From the NCBI GenBank assembly GCA_009731375.1, contig BJOX01000128.1:33201-93932 (forward strand): a DNA stretch of 60,732 nucleotides, given 5' to 3'. Numbering within the stretch: position 1 is the first letter of the stretch; each line of letters starts with the position of its first letter. This DNA is from Paulinella micropora (Eukaryota; Cercozoa; Imbricatea; Euglyphida). Below the pieces are notes generated by a model. It was not told the origin of the DNA and ran no database searches. It saw only the letters and a list, made by a program, of their open reading frames with translations. Position numbers and translations under genes: made by a program. Of the stretch, positions 1 through 9,095 are shown piece by piece.

Positions 1-17
1 ATAGATAGATAGATAGG

Positions 18-80
<63 letters not shown>

Positions 81-182
81 GTAGATAGATAGGTAGATAG
101 ATAGATATACATATAGATAGATAGATAGATAGATTCGCACCTTCCGTGGTGTTGATCCTTGCTTGATAATTGCATACAGTTT

Positions 183-244
<62 letters not shown>

Positions 245-344
245 CATAGATATATATAGATAGATATAGATAGATAGATAGATTCGCACCTCCCGTGGTG
301 TTGATCCTTAGCTTGATGTTTGCATACAGTTTGATAGATAGATA
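1..344. repeat. GATA microsatellite with two exon-tail echoes
   Basis: A (GATA)n array is interrupted at 133-183 and 292-333 by two similar non-repeat segments. On the minus strand both read as the tail of the exon at 4925-4994 (AAACTGTATGCA..ATCAAG) and continue to a GT splice-donor-like GTGCGA before fading into TATC repeats. They are best read as intronic copies of that exon's 3' end. The array directly abuts the 3' end of the LINE at 345. Confidence 0.7.
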
Positions 345-659
345 GATGAGATGTCGCAAAGGAATGTAGTCCTTGCAAAGGAACGCAGTTTCACATCAAA
401 CAATAATTTGTGTACTGTGCATGTGTCCGGGATGGGAATCACGGGTAGACTGTGTTCTGGAAAAAGAAGAGGAGGAAGGACGTTGAAGAAAAAGGCAATC
501 TAGGAATGGAGAGTGGGAGGATAAGGAAGAAGAGAAAGAAAAGGAAGCCGTTAGTCCAAGTGTTTTGAGCACCGTAAGCTTGCGCAAGCTACAATGATGA
601 CATTGTATGAGGCCTAAACCCCCGCAGGGACCTAGCCCGGGCTATGCAACACTGGACGG

Positions 660-3600
660 CTATGATGGAATGCAGTCACCAATACGGACTAGAGGAAGAT
701 TAGTCCAATTTTTGACTGCACAGGAGCGATAAATCGCAAAAGAGCAACGAGCTACGCAGGAGGATAGCTTGAAGCAAAGGGATTTGGATTGGGGATGGGA
801 AAAACCCAAGGCGCGGAAACATCGATGAACAGAGAACGATACCATGCCGCGAGCCCCGCATTCGATTGGTCGAAGGTGGCAGGTCCATCCGTTGTCCTCG
901 ATTTGAGATTTGAGCTTGTTGTATCGGTTGGTCTTGTAGGCTCGTGCGTCAAGGATGTTTTCCTCGACCGGGCACGTTAGCTCGATCAGAATACATATCT
1001 TGGTAGACAGTGACCAGACAACGATATCGGGGCGGAGGTCAGTGACACAAATGTGGACAGGAAAGGCTTGCTCAGAACCGGTGTATTGGGTTTGGAGTTG
1101 CCAATCGTTTGCAGTGTCAAGCAGGGATGGTCGATGAAATGACTGTCTCTTAGGCTTCTGCTCGCCCTCTTTCACAAACATAGACTTTGATTCATTTTGG
1201 TCTATAGGGGAGCGTTTGTTATGGCTCTCGATGTGTTTTTGAAGGGGAGCTTCAATAGTGCAGAGCACAGAGTCATGACGCCAGGTATAGCGGCCTTGTT
1301 TGAGGGCAACATGGCAACCGGAGAGGATGTGGCATAGATGTGCTTGACCAGAACAGAGGGCACACTTGTTGTTGGGAATGATTCCCCACAGACGTCTAAG
1401 GTCGGGGGTAATAACCGAGTTTGTGCTTGCGTTGATGACCCAAGAGATTAAACGGGGATTACGGGTTCCGATGAGGCGAGCCCAGGAGAGGTCGAAGGGG
1501 CATGCGTCTTCAAAACGAAGGAAGCACCCTTGCATGGCTTTGTCCATGTCATGCACTGTGGTTGTCTCAAGTATTGTCTCAGCAGCTAATTCTAAAACCC
1601 TGTCTTTGCGGTCTGTGATGGAATGTTCTTTTGGGTAGCGACCATGGCCAAGTCCGAGATGATCGGATTGGCCTCGATGTTTGAATTCAAAATCAACTTG
1701 TGCCTCAAGCTTTTCGAGCACAGGCTCTGGTTTCCAGATAGTTCGAAATGTTTCGTGTTTCGTCAGGTTCATCGCATAAATGGACGAGAGGTGTTTATCT
1801 GGGCAGTACTTCAGCATTTGAGCACGGTTGATTTGAAGTCGCTGGTAAAAAGAGACGATGGATTGGAGCTGTAGACCGAATTTCGAGCGTGGGCGGTAAA
1901 GGCAAGAGACCAGAGCTCTTTTGTAGATATTGGCCCATTTTTTGAGGAAGCGGGTCGCAATTTTCTCAAGGGTTTTGGCGAAAGATAAGCAGAGGTCATA
2001 AATGAGAAATGGCCAGGCAAGTGACTGGACAGCGTAGTGCTGGTATAGCCAAAGTTTCATAAAGCCATTGATCGAGCAGCTATCGATGGCTTGCATAGAA
2101 AGAATGAACTTCTTTTGGATTGCTGCACGTTGTTCGTTTTCGCTGAGGTCATGGTAGACAATCCATCCGAGGTCTTTGAAAGGCTTGTCAGCGATGAAGT
2201 CAATCGGTTTGCCAGTAATAGTAAGGGCGGGGTCGAAGGGTGGGAACGAGATCGGCAATAATCGTTTGAGACCCTTATAGTCGTCGGCTTTAGTCCAGTA
2301 TTTGAAAGCAAGGCTTTTGCATTTGGGCGGTTTCGCGGCCATTGTTCTGGACCATGACAGAAATTTGTCAATCATGTTGATGGACGATTGACAGTGTTTC
2401 GGGGATCGGCAGTGTAGTTTGAGGTCGTCAGCATAAGCAGCTTCGTGCACGATGACTTCATCTGTTGAGGTCTTATGCTTGAAATGATAACCGTTGTTTT
2501 TGGTCAAGGATGATAGGAGGTCAAGGAGTAGGTTGAAAACTATGTTGAAAAGGAGAGGAGAAATGCAGCATCCTTGAAAAACGCCAACAGCAAAAACAAA
2601 GGGTTCTGATGACCAATCTTTCCCTTCGATTGTGGCTACTAAGAGTTCGTAGTATAAAAAGATTATGCGAGCAAACATAGGGGGCACGTGGTACCACCAG
2701 AGAGCGAACTGGATCAAGTTGTGGTTTACGCTTCCAAAAGCGTTTTGTAGGTCAATCCATGCTATGACCAGTTGGCGATAGTGATCTTTTGCATTTCTGA
2801 TGGTAGCTTTTGTAGTAGCAATGTGCTCGGGGCATCCTGCAACGTTACGGAGGAAACCTTTTTGTTTTGCTCTGTCAAAGTACTTGTTATCTAGCAAAAA
2901 ACTCTCTAGGCGTTTTGACCACAAAGAGAAAAATACCTTACCCGAGCAGCTTGTCAGAGCAATCGGACGATAGTTTGAGGCCTGAAGTGGATCGCCGTCC
3001 TTATGAAGGAGGGAGATAGCAGCTTGGGCCCAGCTATTAGCTACATCCGTTGTCCAACACTTGACAATGAGTTTGTGTAAGAAAAGTAAAGCGGTGGGAA
3101 GTCTCTTGTAAACAAGGTAGCTAATACCATCTCTGCCAGGGGCTGCACCATTACGCTTGGCAAACACAGATCTTTTGGTTTCCAAGAAGGACGGTGGCTT
3201 GAGGTCAAAGGGGACAGTTGGTAGAGGCGGGCGATTCATTTCAGGTAAGGGCACGTAGGTTTGTTCACGATTAGCGTCTTTGTATAGGTTGGGAAAGTAG
3301 GAGTCACAGTTTTCTTTGGATAGGGAGGAAGTGGTTTGGGTTGAGGGGGGATGAAACAGATTTTTGGCAAACTTATGAGGGTCAGTTCGGAAGCGTGTAT
3401 TTGCTTGTCGTTGAGCGGAGCTTAAAGTTGCTTCCTTGAGACGACGGCGGAGGCGGTTACCGGTCTTCAATAATACTCGCCAAGTTTTTTGCAGGCTTTT
3501 TGCAACAGCAGCTGGAATTGAACCTGCCCTTTTGAGATCTCGCAGATGTCTCTTTTGGATCAGTTTTTGTTGTCGGTTCTGCGTGAGTTCTGTTTGGAGC

Positions 3601-3806
3601 CGGATTACGTGGCGGTTTTTTCGCTCATGAGTTTGTTCTTGTGTTTTTGTTACCCGTTGTGATATGAAGTCGTAGAGATATCTTTCAAATTTCGCTACTG
3701 CTTCGTCACATGACAGGCATTTGATGAGAGAGGAGGGGAGGATGAGAGGGAGTGCGGATTGGAGTTCTTCTTCAATGCCTTTCCATTCGCTTGGTGTTGA
3801 TGGCAA
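660..3806 (-). CDS. LINE ORF: reverse transcriptase with CCHC knuckle and restriction-like endonuclease
   Basis: This 1048-residue protein would copy the element's RNA onto nicked target DNA (target-primed reverse transcription). The reverse transcriptase spans about residues 205-600: PGRDGISY near 223, the first catalytic Asp in WIDLQNAF near 352, QGCCISP near 411 and the catalytic YADD at 458-461. A C-x2-C-x7-H-x4-C knuckle lies at 815-831. The restriction-like endonuclease follows: RPD at 925-927, IELTCPVEE near 941-949, then a Lys-rich stretch with RY near 961. This order is characteristic of R2-like LINEs. No N-terminal zinc finger is visible, so the true start may lie further upstream or the element may have a separate ORF1. 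No stop or frameshift interrupts it. Confidence 0.9.
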   Translation of the reverse strand: MPSTPSEWKGIEEELQSALPLILPSSLIKCLSCDEAVAKFERYLYDFISQRVTKTQEQTHERKNRHVIRLQTELTQNRQQKLIQKRHLRDLKRAGSIPAAVAKSLQKTWRVLLKTGNRLRRRLKEATLSSAQRQANTRFRTDPHKFAKNLFHPPSTQTTSSLSKENCDSYFPNLYKDANREQTYVPLPEMNRPPLPTVPFDLKPPSFLETKRSVFAKRNGAAPGRDGISYLVYKRLPTALLFLHKLIVKCWTTDVANSWAQAAISLLHKDGDPLQASNYRPIALTSCSGKVFFSLWSKRLESFLLDNKYFDRAKQKGFLRNVAGCPEHIATTKATIRNAKDHYRQLVIAWIDLQNAFGSVNHNLIQFALWWYHVPPMFARIIFLYYELLVATIEGKDWSSEPFVFAVGVFQGCCISPLLFNIVFNLLLDLLSSLTKNNGYHFKHKTSTDEVIVHEAAYADDLKLHCRSPKHCQSSINMIDKFLSWSRTMAAKPPKCKSLAFKYWTKADDYKGLKRLLPISFPPFDPALTITGKPIDFIADKPFKDLGWIVYHDLSENEQRAAIQKKFILSMQAIDSCSINGFMKLWLYQHYAVQSLAWPFLIYDLCLSFAKTLEKIATRFLKKWANIYKRALVSCLYRPRSKFGLQLQSIVSFYQRLQINRAQMLKYCPDKHLSSIYAMNLTKHETFRTIWKPEPVLEKLEAQVDFEFKHRGQSDHLGLGHGRYPKEHSITDRKDRVLELAAETILETTTVHDMDKAMQGCFLRFEDACPFDLSWARLIGTRNPRLISWVINASTNSVITPDLRRLWGIIPNNKCALCSGQAHLCHILSGCHVALKQGRYTWRHDSVLCTIEAPLQKHIESHNKRSPIDQNESKSMFVKEGEQKPKRQSFHRPSLLDTANDWQLQTQYTGSEQAFPVHICVTDLRPDIVVWSLSTKICILIELTCPVEENILDARAYKTNRYNKLKSQIEDNGWTCHLRPIECGARGMVSFSVHRCFRALGFSHPQSKSLCFKLSSCVARCSFAIYRSCAVKNWTNLPLVRIGDCIPS

Positions 3807-4072
3807 TACCAGGCGTTTTCTTCTTTCGGTTGGTTCTTTCGGGGCACTTCTTGTCCGATGGACGAAATGGGAGTATGTCTCGGCGTCAACACAGTGGGTG
3901 GAATCCAGGTTGATAATGCCGGGTTGCGACTTGTAGTCCGGATGGACGTGCGCTTTTGGGCTCTTCTTTTCGAGGAGGCCCGAAAGGTCTTCGTAAGGGT
4001 GAACATGAGCAAAATCTTCTCCAGGGGGTTCAGGCGGTGCAGAGCACGCACTGGGAGGGTGACGGCGGCCAC
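3695..4072 (-). CDS. Possible upstream LINE ORF (ORF1 or 5' extension)
   Basis: A 125-codon ATG-initiated minus-strand frame lies in the 5' leader and overlaps the start of the RT ORF in a different frame. It is basic and Pro/Ser/Thr-rich, with no zinc finger or RNA-binding motif that I recognise. It could be a small ORF1, a remnant of the RT ORF's N terminus displaced by a frameshift, or chance. Confidence 0.25.
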   Translation of the reverse strand: MAAVTLPVRALHRLNPLEKILLMFTLTKTFRASSKRRAQKRTSIRTTSRNPALSTWIPPTVLTPRHTPISSIGQEVPRKNQPKEENAWYCHQHQANGKALKKNSNPHSLSSSPPLSSNACHVTKQ

Positions 4073-4241
4073 TCCGGAGGGAATAGCGGTGCGTCGGTAG
4101 GTTTTCGCATGTAGTTTTTGTAACTTACGGCTTAACTTAGGGGAAGCAAGCCTCTTCGTTTAAGCCAGGGTTGTCAGCCCAAGAAGAAAAAGGAGAAAGG
4201 TTTGGTTGCCGCGCTTTATCGCCGCGACGGGGTCACATATG

Positions 4242-4846
4242 GATGAGATGTCGCAAAGGAATGTAGTCCTTGCAAAGGAACGCAGTTTCACATCAAACAA
4301 TAATTTGTGTACTGTGCATGTGTCCGGGATGGGAATCACGGGTAGACTGTGTTCTGGAAAAAGAAGAGGAGGAAGGACGTTGAAGAAAAAGGCAATCTAG
4401 GAATGGAGAGTGGGAGGATAAGGAAGAAGAGAAAGAAAAGGAAGCCGTTAGTCCAAGTGTTTTGAGCACCGTAAGCTTGCGCAAGCTACAATGATGACAT
4501 TGTATGAGGCCTAAACCCCCGCAGGGACCTAGCCCGGGCTATGCAACACTGGACGGCTATGATGGAATGCAGTCACCAATACGGACTAGAGGAAGATTAG
4601 TCCAATTTTTGACTGCACAGGAGCGATAAATCGCAAAAGAGCAACGAGCTACGCAGGAGGATAGCTTGAAGCAAAGGGATTTGGATTGGGGATGGGAAAA
4701 ACCCAAGGCGCGGAAACATCGATGAACAGAGAACGATACCATGCCGCGAGCCCCGCATTCGATTGGTCGAAGGTGGCAGGTCCATCCGTTGTCCTCGATT
4801 TGAGATTTGAGCTTGTTGTATCGGTTGGTCTTGTAGGCTCGTGCGT
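4242..4846 (-). mobile_element. 5'-truncated second copy of the LINE
   Basis: These 605 bases match 345-949 (offset 3897); I saw no mismatch on reading both. The copy holds the 3' UTR and the last part of the endonuclease domain, then breaks into GATA repeats at 4847. Loss of the 5' end is the usual product of incomplete target-primed reverse transcription. Its 3' end joins the full element's 5' end directly, so the two are head-to-tail. Confidence 0.9.

Positions 4847-4924
<78 letters not shown>
4847..4924. repeat. GATA microsatellite
   Basis: About 19 uninterrupted GATA units lie between the truncated LINE copy and the minus-strand exon. With 1-344 it forms what would have been one GATA array before LINE insertion. 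Confidence 0.95.
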
Positions 4925-4925
<1 letters not shown>

Positions 4926-4994
4926 CTTTTGCTTGATGTTTGTATACAGTTTGCCTGAAGCTGGGTTCATTTTGAACGGACAACGCTTTCTGAT
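4925..4994 (-). CDS. Candidate minus-strand exon of an unidentified gene
   Basis: Reading the minus strand, an acceptor-like ACCAG ends at 4995 and is followed by an open segment coding IRKRCPFKMNPASGKLY and a little more, then TATC repeats. Tail copies at 292-333 and 133-183 extend the frame (..IKQGSTPRE) to a GTGCGA donor, which suggests that the original exon was longer. The product is unknown. The LINE lies between this exon and its tail copies, so it inserted within the intron array. Confidence 0.4.
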
Positions 4995-5014
4995 CTGGTA
5001 TACATATACATATG

Positions 5015-5082
<68 letters not shown>

Positions 5083-5086
5083 CATG

Positions 5087-5132
<46 letters not shown>
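4995..5132. repeat. CATATA microsatellite
   Basis: Hexanucleotide (ACATAT)n array with two CATGCATA interruptions. It contains no gene. Confidence 0.9.
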
Positions 5133-5134
<2 letters not shown>

Positions 5135-5135
5135 G

Positions 5136-5194
5136 GTACGATGTGTTGTATTTTGTGGATACGCTGCGGCGCAACGAGGAAGGAAAAGGAACTG
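5136..5194 (+). CDS. Candidate plus-strand exon (YDVLYFVDTLRR..)
   Basis: Follows a TATAG acceptor and ends at ACTG before GTATAC. It codes YDVLYFVDTLRRNEEGKGT. A diverged copy at 5244-5303 reads MLYFLGTLWRNKGVVGV in the same frame. It may be an upstream exon of the RING gene, but the phase does not join directly to the exon at 6105, so at least one exon would be missing (an N gap lies between). Confidence 0.35.
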
Positions 5195-5243
5195 GTATAC
5201 ACATGCACACTTACATACATGCATGCGGACAAACATATATATG

Positions 5244-5303
5244 TTGTATTTTCTGGGCACACTGTGGCGCAATAAAGGAGTTGTTGGAGTGGTGTATGCT
5301 GCC
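5244..5303 (+). repeat. Diverged copy of the exon at 5136-5194
   Basis: TTGTATTTT..CAC..CTG.GGCGCAA is shared with 5148-5175, then the sequence diverges and runs into the CATGA array. Either a second, paralogous exon or a decayed tandem copy. Confidence 0.45.
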
Positions 5304-5699
5304 ATGACATGACATGACATGACATGACATGACATGACATGGCATGACATGATGACATGACATGACATGACATGACATGACATGACGTGACGTGACGTGA
5401 CATGACATAACATGACACGACAAGACATGACATGACAGGACATGACAGGACATGACATGGCATGGCATGGCATGGCATGGCATGACATGGCATGACATGG
5501 CATGACATGGCATGACATGACATGACATGACATGGCATGGCATGGCATGGCATGACATGGCATGACATGACATGATATGACATGACATGACATGACATAA
5601 CATGACATGACATGACATTACAAGGGGGGGGGGGGGGGGNNNNNNNNNNNNNNNNNNNNNNNNNNNNNNNNNNGGGGGGGGGGGGGGGGGGGGGAGTTA
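5304..5699. repeat. ACATG pentanucleotide array, poly-G and assembly gap
   Basis: (CATGA)n and (CATGG)n fill 5304-5622. A G-run follows, interrupted by 34 Ns (5640-5673). No gene is visible. Confidence 0.9.
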
Positions 5700-5806
5700 A
5701 TATTTCCCATGTAAATATATACCTTTACTTATCGTATATACACCAAAACACACACACACACAAATATATATATATATATTTATTTATTTATTATTTATAT
5801 ATATAC

Positions 5807-5838
<32 letters not shown>

Positions 5839-5902
5839 ATATGTATATATACATATATATATATGTATATATATATACATATATACATATATGTATATAT
5901 AG

Positions 5903-5968
<66 letters not shown>
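5700..5968. repeat. TA/CA dinucleotide and GA arrays
   Basis: Mixed (TA)n, (GT)n, (TATACA)n and (GA)n sequence. Open frames across it are repeat artefacts. Confidence 0.9.
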
Positions 5969-5970
<2 letters not shown>

Positions 5971-5998
5971 CCGTGACAGAATCTCCCTTCCTAAACCA
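5969..5998 (+). repeat. Echo of the head of RING-gene exon 6105-6167
   Basis: The segment after ..GAGAG reads [10 protein letters not shown], the same as residues after the acceptor of the exon at 6105, with several synonymous base differences. It then dissolves into CACACA. It lies upstream of the full exon and includes the acceptor-side border. Confidence 0.65.
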
Positions 5999-6104
5999 CA
6001 CACACATACACGCACATTTATCTATTTATCTATTTGTCTCTTTGTCTATTTATCTATTTATCTGTCTATCTATTCATATTGCATACATGTATAGGTGCGG
6101 TCAG

Positions 6105-6167
6105 TCCTGTAACGGAGTCTCCCTTCCTCAACCCTCGTCGAAGACTAACTCGCCAAAACAGCAATAG
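6105..6167 (+). CDS. RING-finger gene, exon ([11 protein letters not shown]..)
   Basis: The acceptor is GGTCAG (an alternative TATAG lies 10 bases upstream) and the donor is AATAG|GTATCG. It codes Arg/Ser-rich sequence [20 protein letters not shown] and ends in phase 2, which fits the one-base start of the exon at 6418. The start choice is supported by the echo at 5969, which retains the same border. Confidence 0.55.
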   Translation, partial: SCNGVSLPQPSSKTNSPKQQ

Positions 6168-6417
6168 GTATCGATGTATGTATACGTGTATGCATGTATG
6201 TTATGTTATGTTTATGTTATGTTTTGGTTATGTTATGTTATAGCATGTTATGGCATGTCATGTCATGTTATGTCATGTTATGTTATGTTATGTTCTGTTA
6301 TTTTATGTTAATGTCATGTTATGTCATGTCATGTTATGCCATGTTACGTTATGTCATGTCATGTAATCTAATGTAATCCAATGTATTTATGTATGTATTT
6401 AATGCATGTGTGTGTAG
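6168..6417. repeat. Intron made of TGTTA/TGTCA pentanucleotide repeats
   Basis: Begins GTATCG and ends TGTGTAG. Nearly all of it is (ATGTT)n and variants. Confidence 0.75.
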
Positions 6418-6522
6418 CGATGGTGGCAACTCACGCTTGAAGCAATTGGCAGCGGCAGTGTCAGTCAGTCGCACCGGTAGCAACAGCACTAGCCAGCCTG
6501 TTACACCTCGAGGAGGCAGCAG
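6418..6522 (+). CDS. RING-finger gene, exon (DGGNSRLKQL..)
   Basis: Bounded by GTGTAG and CAGCAG|GTGTGT. 105 bases, with one leading and two trailing bases of split codons. It codes a Ser/Thr/Gly-rich linker starting DGGNSRLKQLAAAV and including SQPVTPRGGS. Both phases match the neighbours. The linker is probably disordered. Confidence 0.65.
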
Positions 6523-6999
6523 GTGTGTTATGTGATGTGTTATGTTATGCTATGTTATGTTCTGTTCTGTTATGTTCTGTTCTGTTCTGTTGTGTTATGT
6601 TATGTTATGTTCTGTTTTGTTCTGTTCTGTTCTGCTCTGTTATGTTATGTTATGTTATGTTATGTTATGTTATGTTATGTTGTGTTTGGTTCTGTTGTGT
6701 TATGTTGATGTTATGTTGATGTTATGTTATGTTATGTTATGTCATGTCATGTTATGTTATGTTATGTTATCTTATGTTATCTTATGTTATGTTATGTTAT
6801 GTGATGTTATGTTTTGTTATGTTTGTCATGTTATGTTATGTTATGTTATGTCATGTTATGTCATGCTATGTTATGTCATGTTATGTTATGTATTATGTCA
6901 TGTTATGTCATGTCATGTTATGTCATGTTATGTCATGTTATGTCATGTTATGTCATGTTGTGTCATGTTATGTCACGTGTTATGTTATGTCACGTCATG

Positions 7000-7041
<42 letters not shown>

Positions 7042-7070
7042 CACTTACTTGTCATGTTATGTTACGTTAG
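6523..7070. repeat. Intron made of TGTTA and TTAC repeats
   Basis: (TGTTA)n/(TGTCA)n to about 7000, then (TTAC)n to 7050, then the acceptor GTTACGTTAG. Long open frames (MLCYVM.. type) are an artefact of a five-base repeat without stops. Confidence 0.85.
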
Positions 7071-7440
7071 GTTCATAGACCACGTCATTACCATCCCCAG
7101 TATCATCACAGTTCCCAATGCATCTGTCCACGCTACGCCAGAAGGCTCTAACAACAACAGCAACTCTGCTTCCCCAAACATGACTCCAACCATTAACTCG
7201 AGATCCCTTGGCGCGTCAGCCAAGCTCCTCACGCGCTTCCATCCCTTCCACCAGAAGCCCGGAGCTCAAGACTCGATTTGCATTGTTTGCTTGGAGCGCC
7301 CGCGCAGCCATGCGTTTTTGCCTTGTGGCCACCTCTGCGTGTGTGAGCCGTGTTCCCTCTCCTTAATGGCCAGCTCTTCATGCCGCTGCCCTCTCTGCCG
7401 CGCGCACAGTGTTGCTGTGACACGCATCTACATCTGCTAA
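7071..7440 (+). CDS. RING-finger protein (likely E3 ubiquitin ligase), terminal exon
   Basis: This last exon codes about 122 residues and ends in TAA at 7438. An Asn/Ser-rich stretch precedes a C-terminal RING: C-I-V-C, then CGHLCVCEPC, then CPLC. This gives the C-x2-C..C-x-H-x3-C-x2-C..C-x2-C spacing of C3HC4 RING fingers, which recruit E2 enzymes for ubiquitin transfer. A RING within 20 residues of the C terminus resembles IAP-, MUL1- and neuralized-type ligases. The phase-2 joint to the preceding exon restores an Arg codon. The substrate-binding part is not identified and the 5' end of the gene is missing. Confidence 0.85.
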
Positions 7441-8795
7441 CGTCTCTCTTTCCCCGAAGACCACCCCATGGTGGCATCCTCGCACCCCAAACTCGAAATA
7501 TTGGGTGTTTGTCATTTCGTTTCTTTTTACGTCTGACACTCGTTTCGGTTCTTACCACTTTTCCGGGATTCGTATTTACCTCTGCTATATCTCTTTCCCT
7601 ACTACTACTCGTACTGTTATCACCACTACTATATCTATATCTTCTACTGTGCAACGTGATAAACATACATGAACGTCGAAAGGGACACACGCATCTATCT
7701 ACAGTTTCAGACGCGTGCATACCTACATTTTTATCTGTCAAAAGAAAATCTACTAACTTTAAATATCATGGTTTGATCGCATGACGCGTCTACGAAAGTA
7801 GTCGTTATCGGCTTTGCTGCAGTATTTATGCCTGGGGACGTTCAAGTTCTAATTTTAGCGCGAGATCTCAAAATAAGCGTCCGCAAAACCAGAGGAAATT
7901 TCGCTGGCTAATTCAACATCTGTTGGTAAAATTGGAATTTGAACATCTCCAGTAGTAGTTCAATTTGTGTGGGATAGGAGATGAGTGCTCCTACCTAATA
8001 CCAAGCATATTCCAGTGGCAAGATCGCCCTGCCTTGAACTGATTGTTTCAGACTGAAAACAGGACTGCCATTTGCTTGACGACTGCTTGCACCCCAAGCC
8101 TGGCTTCCTTTGTGCAACCTTTCATATATTCATGTACACACATATCATGAGAGTGTGCAGAACCAGTTCATCCGCCAGCAGCTCTCTGTTTCTATCACCT
8201 TTGCTGGCTTCCTCCGACCACCTCTGACTGTATTTTTCCTCTTACTTGGACCCAGCTGCCCCGTGCGTCGCGGAACAGAGTTATTAATACCTTTCCGCTC
8301 CACTGGTTGGACACATCGGTCTGAATCCTGAGCTAACTGATTCCGGTCATCCCCTTACGAGGGCATGCACTTTCTCTCCTCCAGTCTTGTTCGAACTCAT
8401 CACAGTCTTTTTTTTACTCAATTTTTACCAGCCTGGTTTTTCGCTTTTTTCAAATGCACCGTGTTCACCACAGGCTTCACATCTGATCCCTTGCGCATCT
8501 ACACAAACTTGCGTAATATTCTTATCCAGTCTAACTTTAACTCAACACATAGCTTGCCACCCGTGAGTACCTTTAAAAGGCTACTATGGCAGTAATCCTG
8601 CCTTCCTTTTACTACAACCGGCTCACAGGTAGACAAGCTTAAACGATATTTCAATTACTTTCGTTTTAATAATGACCTTCGTGAAGTTAGTGTGAGTTAT
8701 AACTAGCTTTCCACAACGTCACTGCGTTATTAATATAACTAGTCTTTCCACAACCAGAAAGGTTAAAAACAAGTACTGCCGGTTCAGGTCAAATA
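7441..8795. other. Non-repetitive intergenic region
   Basis: It should hold the RING gene's 3' UTR. No convincing coding exon, tRNA or repeat was found. Two similar short segments, TATAACTAG(C/T)..TTTCCACAAC, at about 8698 and 8735 hint at a small duplication. Confidence 0.5.
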
Positions 8796-9095
8796 TTACT
8801 GACGACATTCAAGAGAACTTAGCGGCGGCGGCGGCGGCGGCAGTGAAAAAAAAATTAGTTTTTCGATTTTGGTTAGAATTTTAATTTTGGTTGGAATTTC
8901 CGTTTTGGTTGGAAATTTGAATTTTTCAAATTAACTGCTATATTCGTCCGCAAAATATCGTAAATTTTCGCGAAATGTTACCGTTAAATTGGAAAATTTG
9001 AATTTTTGATACAAAAATGAAAAACTGACACAAAATTAAAATTCCAACCAAAATCGAAAAACTATTATTTTTTTTCTCTTGAATGTCGTCAGTAA
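8796..9095. mobile_element. TA-flanked MITE, copy 1
   Basis: Terminal inverted repeats of about 22 bp (TTACTGACGACATTCAAGAG at the left, its complement at the right) are flanked by TA on both sides, as for Tc1/mariner-type insertions. The 300-bp body has no ORF and holds subterminal inverted TTGGTTGGAATT motifs, a (GCG)n insertion near the left end and a core, TATTCGTCCGCAAAATATCG, shared with the copy at 52239. It is non-autonomous, and no transposase is present in the window. Confidence 0.8.

Larger units (their letters stand above)
345..4241 (-). mobile_element. Full-length R2-type non-LTR retrotransposon (LINE)
   Basis: The unit reads on the minus strand. Its 3' end is at 345, where it passes directly into TATC repeats with no poly(A). 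Its 5' end is taken as 4241, where a second copy's 3' end begins. It has about 435 bases of 5' leader, one large ORF (660-3806) and a 315-base 3' UTR. RT plus a C-terminal restriction-like endonuclease places it among the RLE-bearing LINEs (R2/R4/Hero/NeSL type). The reading frame is open and the 3' 605 bases look identical to the truncated copy next door, so insertion looks recent. The 5' boundary is inferred, not proven. Confidence 0.85.

Noticed and set aside
345-4846. Penelope-like element with direct pseudo-LTRs
   Set aside because: The RT is followed by a CCHC knuckle and restriction-like endonuclease, not a GIY-YIG nuclease; a second truncated insertion explains the direct repeat.
6542-7078. 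Long open frames with [31 protein letters not shown] or EEEEE peptides across the window
   Set aside because: They are translations of 2-, 3-, 4- and 5-base repeats that lack stop codons. They appear on both strands and in several frames at once.
7350-7784. 144-codon plus-strand frame overlapping the RING exon
   Set aside because: It is a shadow of the RING exon and its 3' UTR; composition is hydrophobic and random-like.
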